Positions 1 through 5,990 of a DNA stretch of 6,306 bases are shown here, piece after piece (position 1 is the stretch's first letter; every line of letters starts with the position of its first letter). Origin of the DNA: Phenylobacterium sp. (lineage in GTDB: Bacteria > Pseudomonadota > Alphaproteobacteria > Caulobacterales > Caulobacteraceae); the NCBI GenBank assembly GCA_025350885.1, contig JANXXA010000118.1, forward strand, positions 1 through 6,306. Reading direction: 5' to 3'. The notes under the pieces were generated by a model. That model saw nothing but the letters and a program-made list of their open reading frames with translations. It did no database searches and was not told the origin of the DNA. The position numbers were made by a program, and so were the translations under genes.

Positions 1-9
1 CCGCCGAGC

Positions 10-60
10 CGCCCTCTCCCAACCCTCTCCCTCTGTCGCTCCGCTCCGGGGAGAGGAGGC
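10..60. repeat. Intergenic CCTCTCCC/GGGAGAGG hairpin repeat
   Basis: Positions 24-31 (CCTCTCCC) and 49-56 (GGGAGAGG) form an 8-bp perfect stem around a 17-nt loop. A second CCTCTCCC copy lies at 13-20 and could pair with the same right arm. The sequence lies just beyond the end of the sulfotransferase gene. Pyrimidine-rich hairpins of this shape are, from memory, common dispersed intergenic repeats in GC-rich proteobacteria. No T-tract follows on either strand, so a classical terminator is unlikely. The element may continue to the left of the window. The rest of 1-143 shows no gene I can support. Confidence 0.45.
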
Positions 61-143
61 GGGTCGCACCTCGCCGGCGTAGATCTGTGAAGCCGGTAGC
101 CCTACGGAGGAGGAGATTGGCGGTAACGGGATCCTCCCATCGC

Positions 144-1817
144 CTACTCCGCCGGGTAGCCGAAGCGGTCCACCCAGGGCCGCAGGGTCGGCAGGACAGC
201 GGCCATCGGGGTGGCATAGCGGCGCCACTGGCCGATCCCCTCGGCGCTCAGGCCACGCGCCAGCTGGGCGGCGCTGGGGGTGGCGATGCCGCGATCGCGG
301 GTGCGGTCGGCGAAGCCGCGCAGGGCCGGCGTCCAGGGCAGATCGAGAAACTCGCAGACCTCGCGCGCCACGTCGTCGAAGTCCTCGATCAGGCTCTCGT
401 GGCGCACGACCATGTGGCGCAGCGGCAGATCGGCCCCCAGCCGTTCGCCCATGCGCATGGCCGCGTCATAGAAATCCGCGGCACCCGGCAAGGTCAGCAA
501 CTGGTACATCGGCCCGCTCATCCCGAACCGGCGGCGAAAACAGCTCAGCACCACGTCGCGCGGGTCGCGTCGCGCGAACAGCACCCGGGCGTCGGGAAAC
601 AGCCTGGCGATCACCGGCAGGCGGAACGTGTTGAGGGGGTGCTTGTCGACGAACAGCTTGCCCTGCGGTCGCGCGCCCTCCCGGGCGACACGGTTCCAAT
701 AGGCGTCGCGCAGCTCGGCGAGCCGCTGCGGCGCGGCGGCGGCCAGCCCCTCGAGGTCGCGCGGGCGACGGCCATAGGCCTGCATGGCGTCATGGAGGGT
801 GTCGCGCTCCTCCAACGCCTCGACGCCCGGATGGCTGGCCAGCACCTGTTCGAGCAGGGTGGTGCCCGAGCGCGGGAAGCCCATCAGGAAGACGTGGCCG
901 GTGGCCTCCAGGCCCGGCGGAGCGGGTCGGGCGGCCCACGCACCCGGCGGCGCCTCATCCAGGACCGCGAGGGTTTCGCGGGCATAGTCCAAGGCGCTGG
1001 GCCCCGCTCCGAACCTTGGCGCATAGGTAGTCTGAAGGCTCGCGTTGCAGGCGCAATAGGCGGCGAAGGCTTCGGCGGCGCGGTCCTGCGCATCCAGCAG
1101 GTCGCCCAGCAGACCCTGGGCCAGGGCGTGTTGCTGGGGCGTGGGGCGATCATCGGCGAGCAGCGCGCGCAGTCTGGCCTCGCCCTGGGCAGGCCGCCCG
1201 TCAGCCTGGTCGGCGGCGGCCAGCACCATAACCGCGTCGGGATAGTTGGGCTGGGCCTGGACGACGCGCTCGGCCAGATCCCGGGCCTGGGCGGTCTGGC
1301 CCCGGCGGCTGGCCAACGAGGCCAGGCCCGACAGCGCCGCCAGATTGCCCGGCTGCAGGCTCTCGGCGCGGCCGTAGGCGGCCTGCGCGCCCAAGATGTC
1401 GCCCAGCGCCTCCAGGGTCGCGCCCCGGGTGGCGTGGGCCGGGGCAAACTCCGGCTGGGCGGCGATCACGGCGTCGAAGTGGGCCAGGGCGGCGGCGTAG
1501 CGTTCCAGCCGGTGCAGCACCAGGCCCAAAGCCTGGCTGAGACCGACGTCGCCCGGCGCCAGCGCCTGGCCACGCTCCAGCAGCGCCAGGGCGTCCTCGA
1601 ACCGGCCCTCATGCTCCAGCCCCGCGGCGGCCAGGTTGAACAACATCGGGTGCGCCAGGCCATCGGCCAGCGCGGCCTGCGCCAGGGCCGTGGCGTGCGC
1701 GAGATCGCCGGCCTGCGCGGTCTGATGAATCTGCCGCAGCCGCGCCCGGTCGGCGTCGGCATCACGCGGCGGCGCGCCTTGCGGCAGGCTGACCCGCCCT
1801 GAACTGAATTCGACCAC
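144..1817 (-). CDS. TPR-repeat sulfotransferase family protein
   Basis: This 557-residue cytoplasmic protein has two parts and no signal peptide. Residues about 37-260 are alanine-rich helical repeats with a period near 34, with units starting near 38, 71, 105, 139, 172, 207 and 244, as in TPR domains that bind protein partners. Residues about 307-557 are a PAPS-dependent sulfotransferase. GFPRSGTT (313-320) is the 5'-phosphosulfate loop, ARRDPRDVVLS (415-425) is the 3'-phosphate-binding segment, and DKHP (391-394) and VRHESLIEDF (471-480) are family signatures. The C-terminal IATPSAAQ...GIGQWRRY stretch (511-534) is also typical. Glu336/Glu337 sit where tyrosylprotein sulfotransferases have their catalytic glutamate, which is inference by motif spacing. 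All motifs are intact, so the enzyme is probably active on an unknown acceptor. The start is GTG. AGGGAG at 1830-1835 is a 12-nt-spaced ribosome site, rather far, and no better in-frame start is visible. The gene lies 124 bp downstream of the receptor gene, beyond a terminator. Confidence 0.92.
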   Translation of the reverse strand: MVEFSSGRVSLPQGAPPRDADADRARLRQIHQTAQAGDLAHATALAQAALADGLAHPMLFNLAAAGLEHEGRFEDALALLERGQALAPGDVGLSQALGLVLHRLERYAAALAHFDAVIAAQPEFAPAHATRGATLEALGDILGAQAAYGRAESLQPGNLAALSGLASLASRRGQTAQARDLAERVVQAQPNYPDAVMVLAAADQADGRPAQGEARLRALLADDRPTPQQHALAQGLLGDLLDAQDRAAEAFAAYCACNASLQTTYAPRFGAGPSALDYARETLAVLDEAPPGAWAARPAPPGLEATGHVFLMGFPRSGTTLLEQVLASHPGVEALEERDTLHDAMQAYGRRPRDLEGLAAAAPQRLAELRDAYWNRVAREGARPQGKLFVDKHPLNTFRLPVIARLFPDARVLFARRDPRDVVLSCFRRRFGMSGPMYQLLTLPGAADFYDAAMRMGERLGADLPLRHMVVRHESLIEDFDDVAREVCEFLDLPWTPALRGFADRTRDRGIATPSAAQLARGLSAEGIGQWRRYATPMAAVLPTLRPWVDRFGYPAE

Positions 1818-1845
1818 CTGAGGTTCGCGCTCCCTATCGGCGCTG

Positions 1846-1869
1846 AGCCTACCCCAGCGGACCGGGCAA
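1846..1869 (-). promoter_or_regulatory. Weak candidate promoter for the sulfotransferase gene
   Basis: Reading on the minus strand, TTGCCC (1864-1869) is followed 12 nt later by TAGGCT (1846-1851). The short spacing resembles Caulobacter housekeeping promoters (TTGaCgS, 10-14 nt, GCTAnAwC), but the match to the -10 element is poor. It lies between the receptor's terminator and the GTG start, which is where a separate promoter would be needed. This is a suggestion only. Confidence 0.18.
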
Positions 1870-1886
1870 GAAACCCAGCAGCCACG

Positions 1887-1915
1887 AAAAAGGGCGACGG
1901 ATTGCTCCGTCGCCC
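1887..1915 (-). terminator. Intrinsic terminator after the TonB-dependent receptor gene
   Basis: A perfect 10-bp stem (1892-1901 with 1906-1915, arm GGGCGACGGA) closes a 4-nt loop. On the minus strand it is followed by five T residues (A-tract at 1887-1891 on the plus strand). It begins 26 nt past the receptor's TAA stop. The stem is GC-rich and the geometry is classical for Rho-independent termination. It lies upstream of the codirectional sulfotransferase gene, so that gene either has its own promoter or relies on read-through. Confidence 0.88.
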
Positions 1916-1941
1916 GATGTCTTGGAATAGCCGCCGTCGAC

Positions 1942-4900
1942 TTAGAAGTCGGCGGTCAGGCCCACGAAGATGTAGCGGCCCGTGGAGTCATAGACCTGGG
2001 CGTAGACGTTCTGGTTACAGGCGCCGGCGGGGCAGTTGTTCTGCCCGGTCAGCGGCGGATCCTGATCCAGCACATTGTTGACGCCGACACGGAAGGCATA
2101 GTTGTCCTTCAGCTTGAAGGTCGCCAGCAGGTCCAGATAGCTGGTCGCCCGGAACTTGGCGTCGGTCTTGGGCGAGTCACCCTTCAGCCGCACATCGCTG
2201 GAGGTCGTGTCGACGTCCACCGACGAGAAGTAGCGCCATTGGGCCGAGAGGCCGAGACCGCCCAGCCATCCGTATTCGAACGGGGTGTTCCAGGTAGCGC
2301 GGAACTTGTGGCGCCACTTGGGGTTCGGGTTGGAAGTGCCGCCGAGCGTGGTGCAGGTGGCGCCATAGAGACCCGCGCAGTCGATCGGCGCGTCGCCGTT
2401 GAGGATCGTGTTCTCCAGCTTGTCGAGATAGGTGCCGACGAGGTTGAAGGACACCGAGCCCATGTTGGACAGACCGATCAGGTCCAGGCCAGTGTGGTAG
2501 TTCGCCGAAACGTCAACGCCTGCGGTGTGCAAGCCGCCCTGATTGAGAACCGTGTCTTGCACAAAGCCCGTCGGGGAGCGGATCGAACCGATCGAGTCGC
2601 GGTGAACCAAGCCGCAGAAGTCGGGGTGTGACCCGTCGATGCAGCCTTGGATGATCACGTTGGCGCCGATGTTGGAGATGTAGTCGGTCACCTTGATGTC
2701 GAAGTAGTCGAGGGTGAAGTTCAGCCCCGGCACGAAGCTGGGCGACCAGACGACACCAGCGGTATAGGTGTCGGCCTTTTCCGGCTTCAGGGTCGGGTTG
2801 CCGCCGGTCTGGCCGTTGTACTGCTTGGCCGGGTCGGGCTCGAGCGCCAGGACCTGGGCAGTGGTCAGGCCGAACAGGCTGACGCACTTGGCGACCAGCG
2901 GGTTGCCGGCGGCGAGGCCCGCGCAGGGATCGATGGTGCCGTCGAGCACGACGTTCTGCGGGCTGAACAGTTCGACCACGTTGGGCGCGCGGACGGCGCG
3001 GTTGAAGCCGGCGCGGAAGCGCAGGCCATCGACCACGGTCCAGTCGCCGGAGATCTTGTAGGTGTGGGTGACCCCGGCGTTGGAGTAGTCGGAGAACCGG
3101 TAGGCCAGTTCAGCGGTAATGTCCTTGGCAAAGGGCAGGTCCTGAACCAGAGGCACGCGAGCCTCGCCGAACAGTTCGTAGACGTCATAGCCGCCGTTCA
3201 CCGGCGGAGACGCGCCGCCGGCGCCCTGCAGCTGACCCGAGGACGTCGCGAGGTCGGCGCTGAAGTCGAGGTGCTCGCTGCGGTACTCGGCGCCCAGGGA
3301 GACGCCCACCTTGTCGTTGGCGAACGGGCTCTTCAGCGGCTCCGGCAGGCTGCCGACGACGTTGAAGTTGGCCACCTTCTCAATGATGTTGCCGGTCGAG
3401 AAGGCCGGGGCCTGCAGGTAGTTCAGCGCTGCGGTGGTGACGCCGCCGATCTGGAAGATGTTATAGGGCACGCAGCCGTCGGCGCCGCCGTTCTGGCAGA
3501 CGATCTGGCCGGTGGCGTTGCGAACCGCCAGCAGGGCGTTGTTGACCCGGTCTTTGATGAAGTAGTTCAGCGTCTGCGAGCTCAGCGAAGTCTTGCCGTA
3601 CTGCAAATAGCTGTCGTAGCTCCAGTCGCCGCCGATCTCGCCTTTCAGGCCGATGACATAGCGCTGCTCCTGGTGATCGAAGCTCGACTGACGACCGCCG
3701 CCCTCGATGTTCCGGCGGGAAGCCGCGAGGTTGACGATGGTCGGCGTGCCGGCGGCCGCGCCGCAGATCAGGCCGGCCTGTTGCGCCGACAGGAAGGGGT
3801 TGTTGCAGTTGATCTGATAGGCGCCGCCGGGGCCCGGGCCGTTGCCGACGAAGACGCCGCCGGGCGCGATCTGGGCCACGGAATTGTCTTCCATGAACAT
3901 CAGGTCGGCATAGGCCTGGAAGTGAGGGGTGATCTCATAATGGGCGAAGGCGCCCATGCCGTAACGCTCGTCCGGCCGGGCCAGGTAGTTGGTCGGCGCG
4001 AAGTTATAGACGTCGCGGCTGGCGACCCGGGGGCGGAAGGTGTTGCCGGCCGGGTTGGTCACATCGACCACGAAGCCGCCGAAACGGGCCGGGAAGGCCG
4101 TGCCGGAGCCCGTGCAGCCCGCACTCGGGAAGTCGTCGCCGGAGTTCAGAACGCAGGAGGAGTAGTCGAAGTTCGACGCCGTCACGGCGTTGATCTGCGT
4201 GTGGGTGGCATAGGCAGTGATGTTGCCCTTGCCGTCCGGCGCGTTGACGCCGAGCGTCAGGCTGACCTGGCTGCCTTCGCCGCCCTTGAAGTTGCCGGGC
4301 ACGATGAAGTTGTCGGCGACCGCGGCCCTGGCGCGGGCGGCGCGGATCGCGGCGTCGACATTGCCGGGGTTCTGCTGGTTATGCTGGTAGATCGAATACT
4401 GGGCATCGATCTGCACGCCTTCGAAGTTGTGCTTCATGATGAAGTTCACGACCCCGGACACGGCGTCGGCGCCGTACACGGCGGACGCGCCGCCGGTCAG
4501 GATGTCGACCCGATCAACCAGCGAGGTCGGGATGAAGTTCAGGTCGGCGGACACCGAGGTGATCGCCGAGGTCGGGTTGCCGCCCATCAGGCGACGGCCG
4601 TCGATCAGCACCAGGGTCCGGGACGAGCCCAGGCCGCGCAGGTTGACCGTGGCGGTGCCGTTGGAGCCGTTGGAGACGTTCGAGCCCTGGGCCGCGAAGG
4701 CCTGCGGCAGGCTGTTGACCAGGTCCTCGACCCGGGTAACGCCCTGGGCCTTGATGTCGGCGGAGGTGACCGAGGTCACCGGCGCGACGCTGGTCAGGTT
4801 CGGCGTCGGGATGCGCGTCCCGGTGACGACGATTTCGGAGACTTCACCGGCCGCCGCGGCGGCCGCGGCAGCGGAAGCCTGAGTGGCGGAAAGGCCCAGG

Positions 4901-4962
4901 AAGGCCATGCCGCAGATCATCGACGAGGCCATCAGGCGCTCTCGCGTGGAATTGATTTTCAA
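1942..4962 (-). CDS. TonB-dependent outer-membrane receptor
   Basis: This 1006-residue outer-membrane beta-barrel receptor imports an unidentified substrate using TonB/ExbBD energy. An N-terminal signal peptide (about 1-31, hydrophobic core 12-25, Ala-X-Ala exit) runs into eight alanines (31-38). The TonB box region is EIVVTGTR (43-50). The plug domain spans about 55-178, with VNLRGLGSSRTLVLIDGRR (107-124) and DILTGGASAVYGADAVSGVVN (153-173) as hallmarks. The barrel fills the rest, with FNRAVRAPNVVELFSP (653-668) and GGNPTLKPEKADTYTAGV (720-737), and ends in the expected aromatic residue (YIFVGLTADF). The mature part has 14 cysteines in seven close pairs. There is no extra N-terminal signalling domain of the FecA type, so sigma/anti-sigma control through the receptor is unlikely. 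The start is TTG, with GGAGG 9 nt upstream; an in-frame TAG just before it rules out a longer protein. ATG at residue 11 is the alternative start, but it would cut off the positively charged n-region. Substrate cannot be told from sequence. Confidence 0.95.
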   Translation of the reverse strand: MKINSTRERLMASSMICGMAFLGLSATQASAAAAAAAAGEVSEIVVTGTRIPTPNLTSVAPVTSVTSADIKAQGVTRVEDLVNSLPQAFAAQGSNVSNGSNGTATVNLRGLGSSRTLVLIDGRRLMGGNPTSAITSVSADLNFIPTSLVDRVDILTGGASAVYGADAVSGVVNFIMKHNFEGVQIDAQYSIYQHNQQNPGNVDAAIRAARARAAVADNFIVPGNFKGGEGSQVSLTLGVNAPDGKGNITAYATHTQINAVTASNFDYSSCVLNSGDDFPSAGCTGSGTAFPARFGGFVVDVTNPAGNTFRPRVASRDVYNFAPTNYLARPDERYGMGAFAHYEITPHFQAYADLMFMEDNSVAQIAPGGVFVGNGPGPGGAYQINCNNPFLSAQQAGLICGAAAGTPTIVNLAASRRNIEGGGRQSSFDHQEQRYVIGLKGEIGGDWSYDSYLQYGKTSLSSQTLNYFIKDRVNNALLAVRNATGQIVCQNGGADGCVPYNIFQIGGVTTAALNYLQAPAFSTGNIIEKVANFNVVGSLPEPLKSPFANDKVGVSLGAEYRSEHLDFSADLATSSGQLQGAGGASPPVNGGYDVYELFGEARVPLVQDLPFAKDITAELAYRFSDYSNAGVTHTYKISGDWTVVDGLRFRAGFNRAVRAPNVVELFSPQNVVLDGTIDPCAGLAAGNPLVAKCVSLFGLTTAQVLALEPDPAKQYNGQTGGNPTLKPEKADTYTAGVVWSPSFVPGLNFTLDYFDIKVTDYISNIGANVIIQGCIDGSHPDFCGLVHRDSIGSIRSPTGFVQDTVLNQGGLHTAGVDVSANYHTGLDLIGLSNMGSVSFNLVGTYLDKLENTILNGDAPIDCAGLYGATCTTLGGTSNPNPKWRHKFRATWNTPFEYGWLGGLGLSAQWRYFSSVDVDTTSSDVRLKGDSPKTDAKFRATSYLDLLATFKLKDNYAFRVGVNNVLDQDPPLTGQNNCPAGACNQNVYAQVYDSTGRYIFVGLTADF
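4849..4872 (-). repeat. Eight-codon alanine run at the mature N-terminus of the receptor
   Basis: Codons 31-38 of the receptor are all alanine, mixing GCG, GCC and one GCT, and the DNA is a GC-only near-palindromic stretch. It sits at the signal-peptide exit, just before the TonB-box region. Such tracts can gain or lose codons by slippage without shifting the frame, so length may vary between strains. A flexible alanine linker there is compatible with normal receptor function. Confidence 0.6.
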
Positions 4963-4976
4963 GGTCTACATCCTCC
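4960..4976 (-). promoter_or_regulatory. Receptor ribosome-binding site with ATG-TAG start-stop before a TTG start
   Basis: On the minus strand GGAGG (4972-4976) is immediately followed by ATG (4969-4971) and in-frame TAG (4966-4968), then ACC and the TTG start (4960-4962). GGAGG has a proper 9-nt spacing to TTG and none to the ATG, so TTG is the likely initiator. The same frame contains the TAG, which sets the upstream limit of the protein. Whether the ATG-TAG is used is unknown. Confidence 0.7.
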
Positions 4977-5306
4977 GGCGGTCCGCCTGACGGCTGGACC
5001 AGCTCCCCAACAATATCGGTCCCGGACGCGACATCGATCATGAAGTCGAGTCCGGTTACGTTGGAGTTACGGGCCTATCCAAGGCAGGGTCAACGCCCAT
5101 TACGCCCCGGCAATGTTGCAGGCGCTGACCTGTCGCATTCTGGTCACAGATTGTGTGGCGCAGCCGGCCACGCGCACAATTCGGCCCTTAACCGCGCACA
5201 ATCCGGAGAAAGGCCTGGTTCCCCGATGGACGATTGCACGCAGCGTCCCGGACGGCTTCAATGCCCCGGCGCACAAAACTCGCCACCTGCAAGAGAGGCC
5301 GATCCG
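4963..5306. other. Divergent control region between the receptor and the exported protein
   Basis: This 344-bp stretch separates two divergent genes and shows no convincing gene. The frame of the plus-strand exported protein stays open back to an ATG at 5040, but the added residues lack any signal peptide or family character. On the minus strand TTGACC (5088-5093) is a fair -35 element, but the best hexamer 17 nt on (GTAACT, 5065-5070) is a poor -10. On the plus strand TTGTGT (5151-5156) with CACAAT (5175-5180), 18 nt apart, is a possible promoter for the exported protein. An imperfect TGACC/GGTCA inverted repeat lies at 5126-5130 and 5142-5146. No riboswitch or terminator shape was recognised. 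Confidence 0.5.
5150..5202. repeat. Three CACAAT half-sites (possible operator)
   Basis: The 10-mer CGCGCACAAT occurs twice as an exact direct repeat, at 5171-5180 and 5193-5202, 22 bp apart, which is about two helical turns. An inverted copy of the core, ATTGTG, lies at 5150-5155. Spacing by full helical turns is what two regulator subunits on one DNA face would need. The cluster lies 105-157 bp upstream of the exported protein's ATG and about 190-240 bp upstream of the receptor start. No regulator is identified, and chance repetition remains possible. Confidence 0.35.
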
Positions 5307-5867
5307 ATGACCGTTCCGAGGACGCCACGCCCGGCCGTCGCCCTGGCCGCGGGCCTGCTGGCCGCCGCCCTGGCCGCTGGACCCGTCGCCGCCGCCGCGC
5401 CGGCCGCGCCCCGGGCCGAGGGCCGGGCCCAGGCGCTGCAGCGCCTGACCGACTGCCGCAAGCTCACCGACGGCGTCCAGCGCCTGGCCTGTTTCGACCA
5501 GGCGGCCGCGGCGCTCGATCAGGCCGAGGCCAAGGGCGACATCGTGGTGGTGGATCGCGACCAGGCCCGCAAGGTCCGTCGCCAGGCCTTCGGCTTCACC
5601 CTGCCCTCGCTGGCGATGTTCGAGCGCGGCGAGAAGCCGGAGGACCTCGACAACCTGCCCGGCAAGGTGGCCGCGTCGCGCCAGAACAGCGCCGGCAAGT
5701 GGGTCATCCGCCTGGAGGACGGCGCGACCTGGGTGCAGGTCGACTCCAACGAGGTGCCCAACGCGCCCCAGGCCGGCGACCCGGTGACCATCCGCAAGGC
5801 CGCCATGGGCAGCTACATGCTGTCGTTGGGCCACCACATCGCCTTCCGCGCCCACCGCTCGGAGTAA
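5307..5867 (+). CDS. Exported protein of unknown function
   Basis: This 186-residue protein is probably periplasmic. Residues 1-30 form a signal peptide: a basic start (MTVPRTPRPA), a hydrophobic alanine/leucine core and an Ala-X-Ala-type exit near 28-31. Residues 43-68 are helical and contain DCRKL...RLACFD, in which Cys50 and Cys62 could form a disulfide. C-(about 10)-RLxC(F/Y)D segments are found in several unrelated exported proteobacterial proteins and do not give a function. Residues about 117-183 look like a compact beta domain (VAASRQNSAGKWVIRLEDG, then ATWVQVDSNEV and GDPVTIRKA), perhaps SH3-like; that is inference. The ATG at 5307 is chosen because AGAGAGG (5292-5298) lies 8 nt upstream and the signal peptide begins exactly there. 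It is transcribed divergently from the receptor and converges on the permease gene. I do not recognise a named family. Confidence 0.85.
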   Translation: MTVPRTPRPAVALAAGLLAAALAAGPVAAAAPAAPRAEGRAQALQRLTDCRKLTDGVQRLACFDQAAAALDQAEAKGDIVVVDRDQARKVRRQAFGFTLPSLAMFERGEKPEDLDNLPGKVAASRQNSAGKWVIRLEDGATWVQVDSNEVPNAPQAGDPVTIRKAAMGSYMLSLGHHIAFRAHRSE

Positions 5868-5872
5868 GGCTG

Positions 5873-5988
5873 GGGAGGATCTGAGTTACGGTGACACTGT
5901 ATGAAATAGCCCGCCCGCTCCGCTCTCCCGACCAGCGCAGAATCTATTTCATACAGTGTCACCGTAACTCCGCGCAGGGAGGATCTGA
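5873..5988. mobile_element. Palindromic element with 12-bp flanking direct repeats
   Basis: Two 27-nt arms, 5883-5909 (starting GAGTTACGGTGACACTG) and 5944-5970, are perfect reverse complements around a 34-nt GC-rich loop. The 12-mer GGGAGGATCTGA occurs exactly at 5873-5884 and 5977-5988 and brackets the structure. The arms are only about 40% GC in a very GC-rich setting, which points to foreign origin. No T-tract follows on either strand, so it is not a standard terminator, though such a hairpin between convergent genes could still help end or protect transcripts. There is no room for a transposase, so movement would need one supplied elsewhere. A MITE-like or REP-like element is my best reading. 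A target-site duplication of 12 bp would not fit the IS200/REP transposases. Confidence 0.65.
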
Positions 5989-5990
5989 TC

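Noticed and set aside
87..1802. 571-codon open frame on the plus strand
   Set aside because: It is antisense to the sulfotransferase, whose motifs are complete. The translation is rich in Gln, Arg and Gly with no recognisable domain.
4909..4914. Cysteine near the receptor N-terminus (residue 17) as a lipoprotein site
   Set aside because: The residues before it (SSMI) do not form a lipobox, and the hydrophobic core continues past it to an Ala-X-Ala exit.
2647..5043. 798-codon open frame on the plus strand
   Set aside because: It lies wholly antisense to the receptor gene, its translation is low-complexity Gly/Ala/Val/Asp/Arg with no family motif, and GC-rich codon bias on the other strand explains the lack of stops.
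5064..5072. GAGTTACGG, identical to the first nine bases of the palindrome arm
   Set aside because: Only nine bases match, with no partner arm or flanking repeat, so chance is the simplest explanation.
5040..5306. N-terminal extension of the exported protein from an ATG at 5040
   Set aside because: The extension would bury the signal peptide inside the protein, whereas the ATG at 5307 has a good ribosome-binding site and begins the signal peptide directly.
5100..5855. 251-codon open frame on the minus strand
   Set aside because: It is antisense to the exported protein and has no signal peptide, motif or ribosome-binding site I can support.
5883..5970. Reading the long inverted repeat as an ordinary intrinsic terminator
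   Set aside because: No T-tract follows either arm, the loop is 34 nt, and the structure is bracketed by a 12-bp direct repeat, which fits an insertion better.
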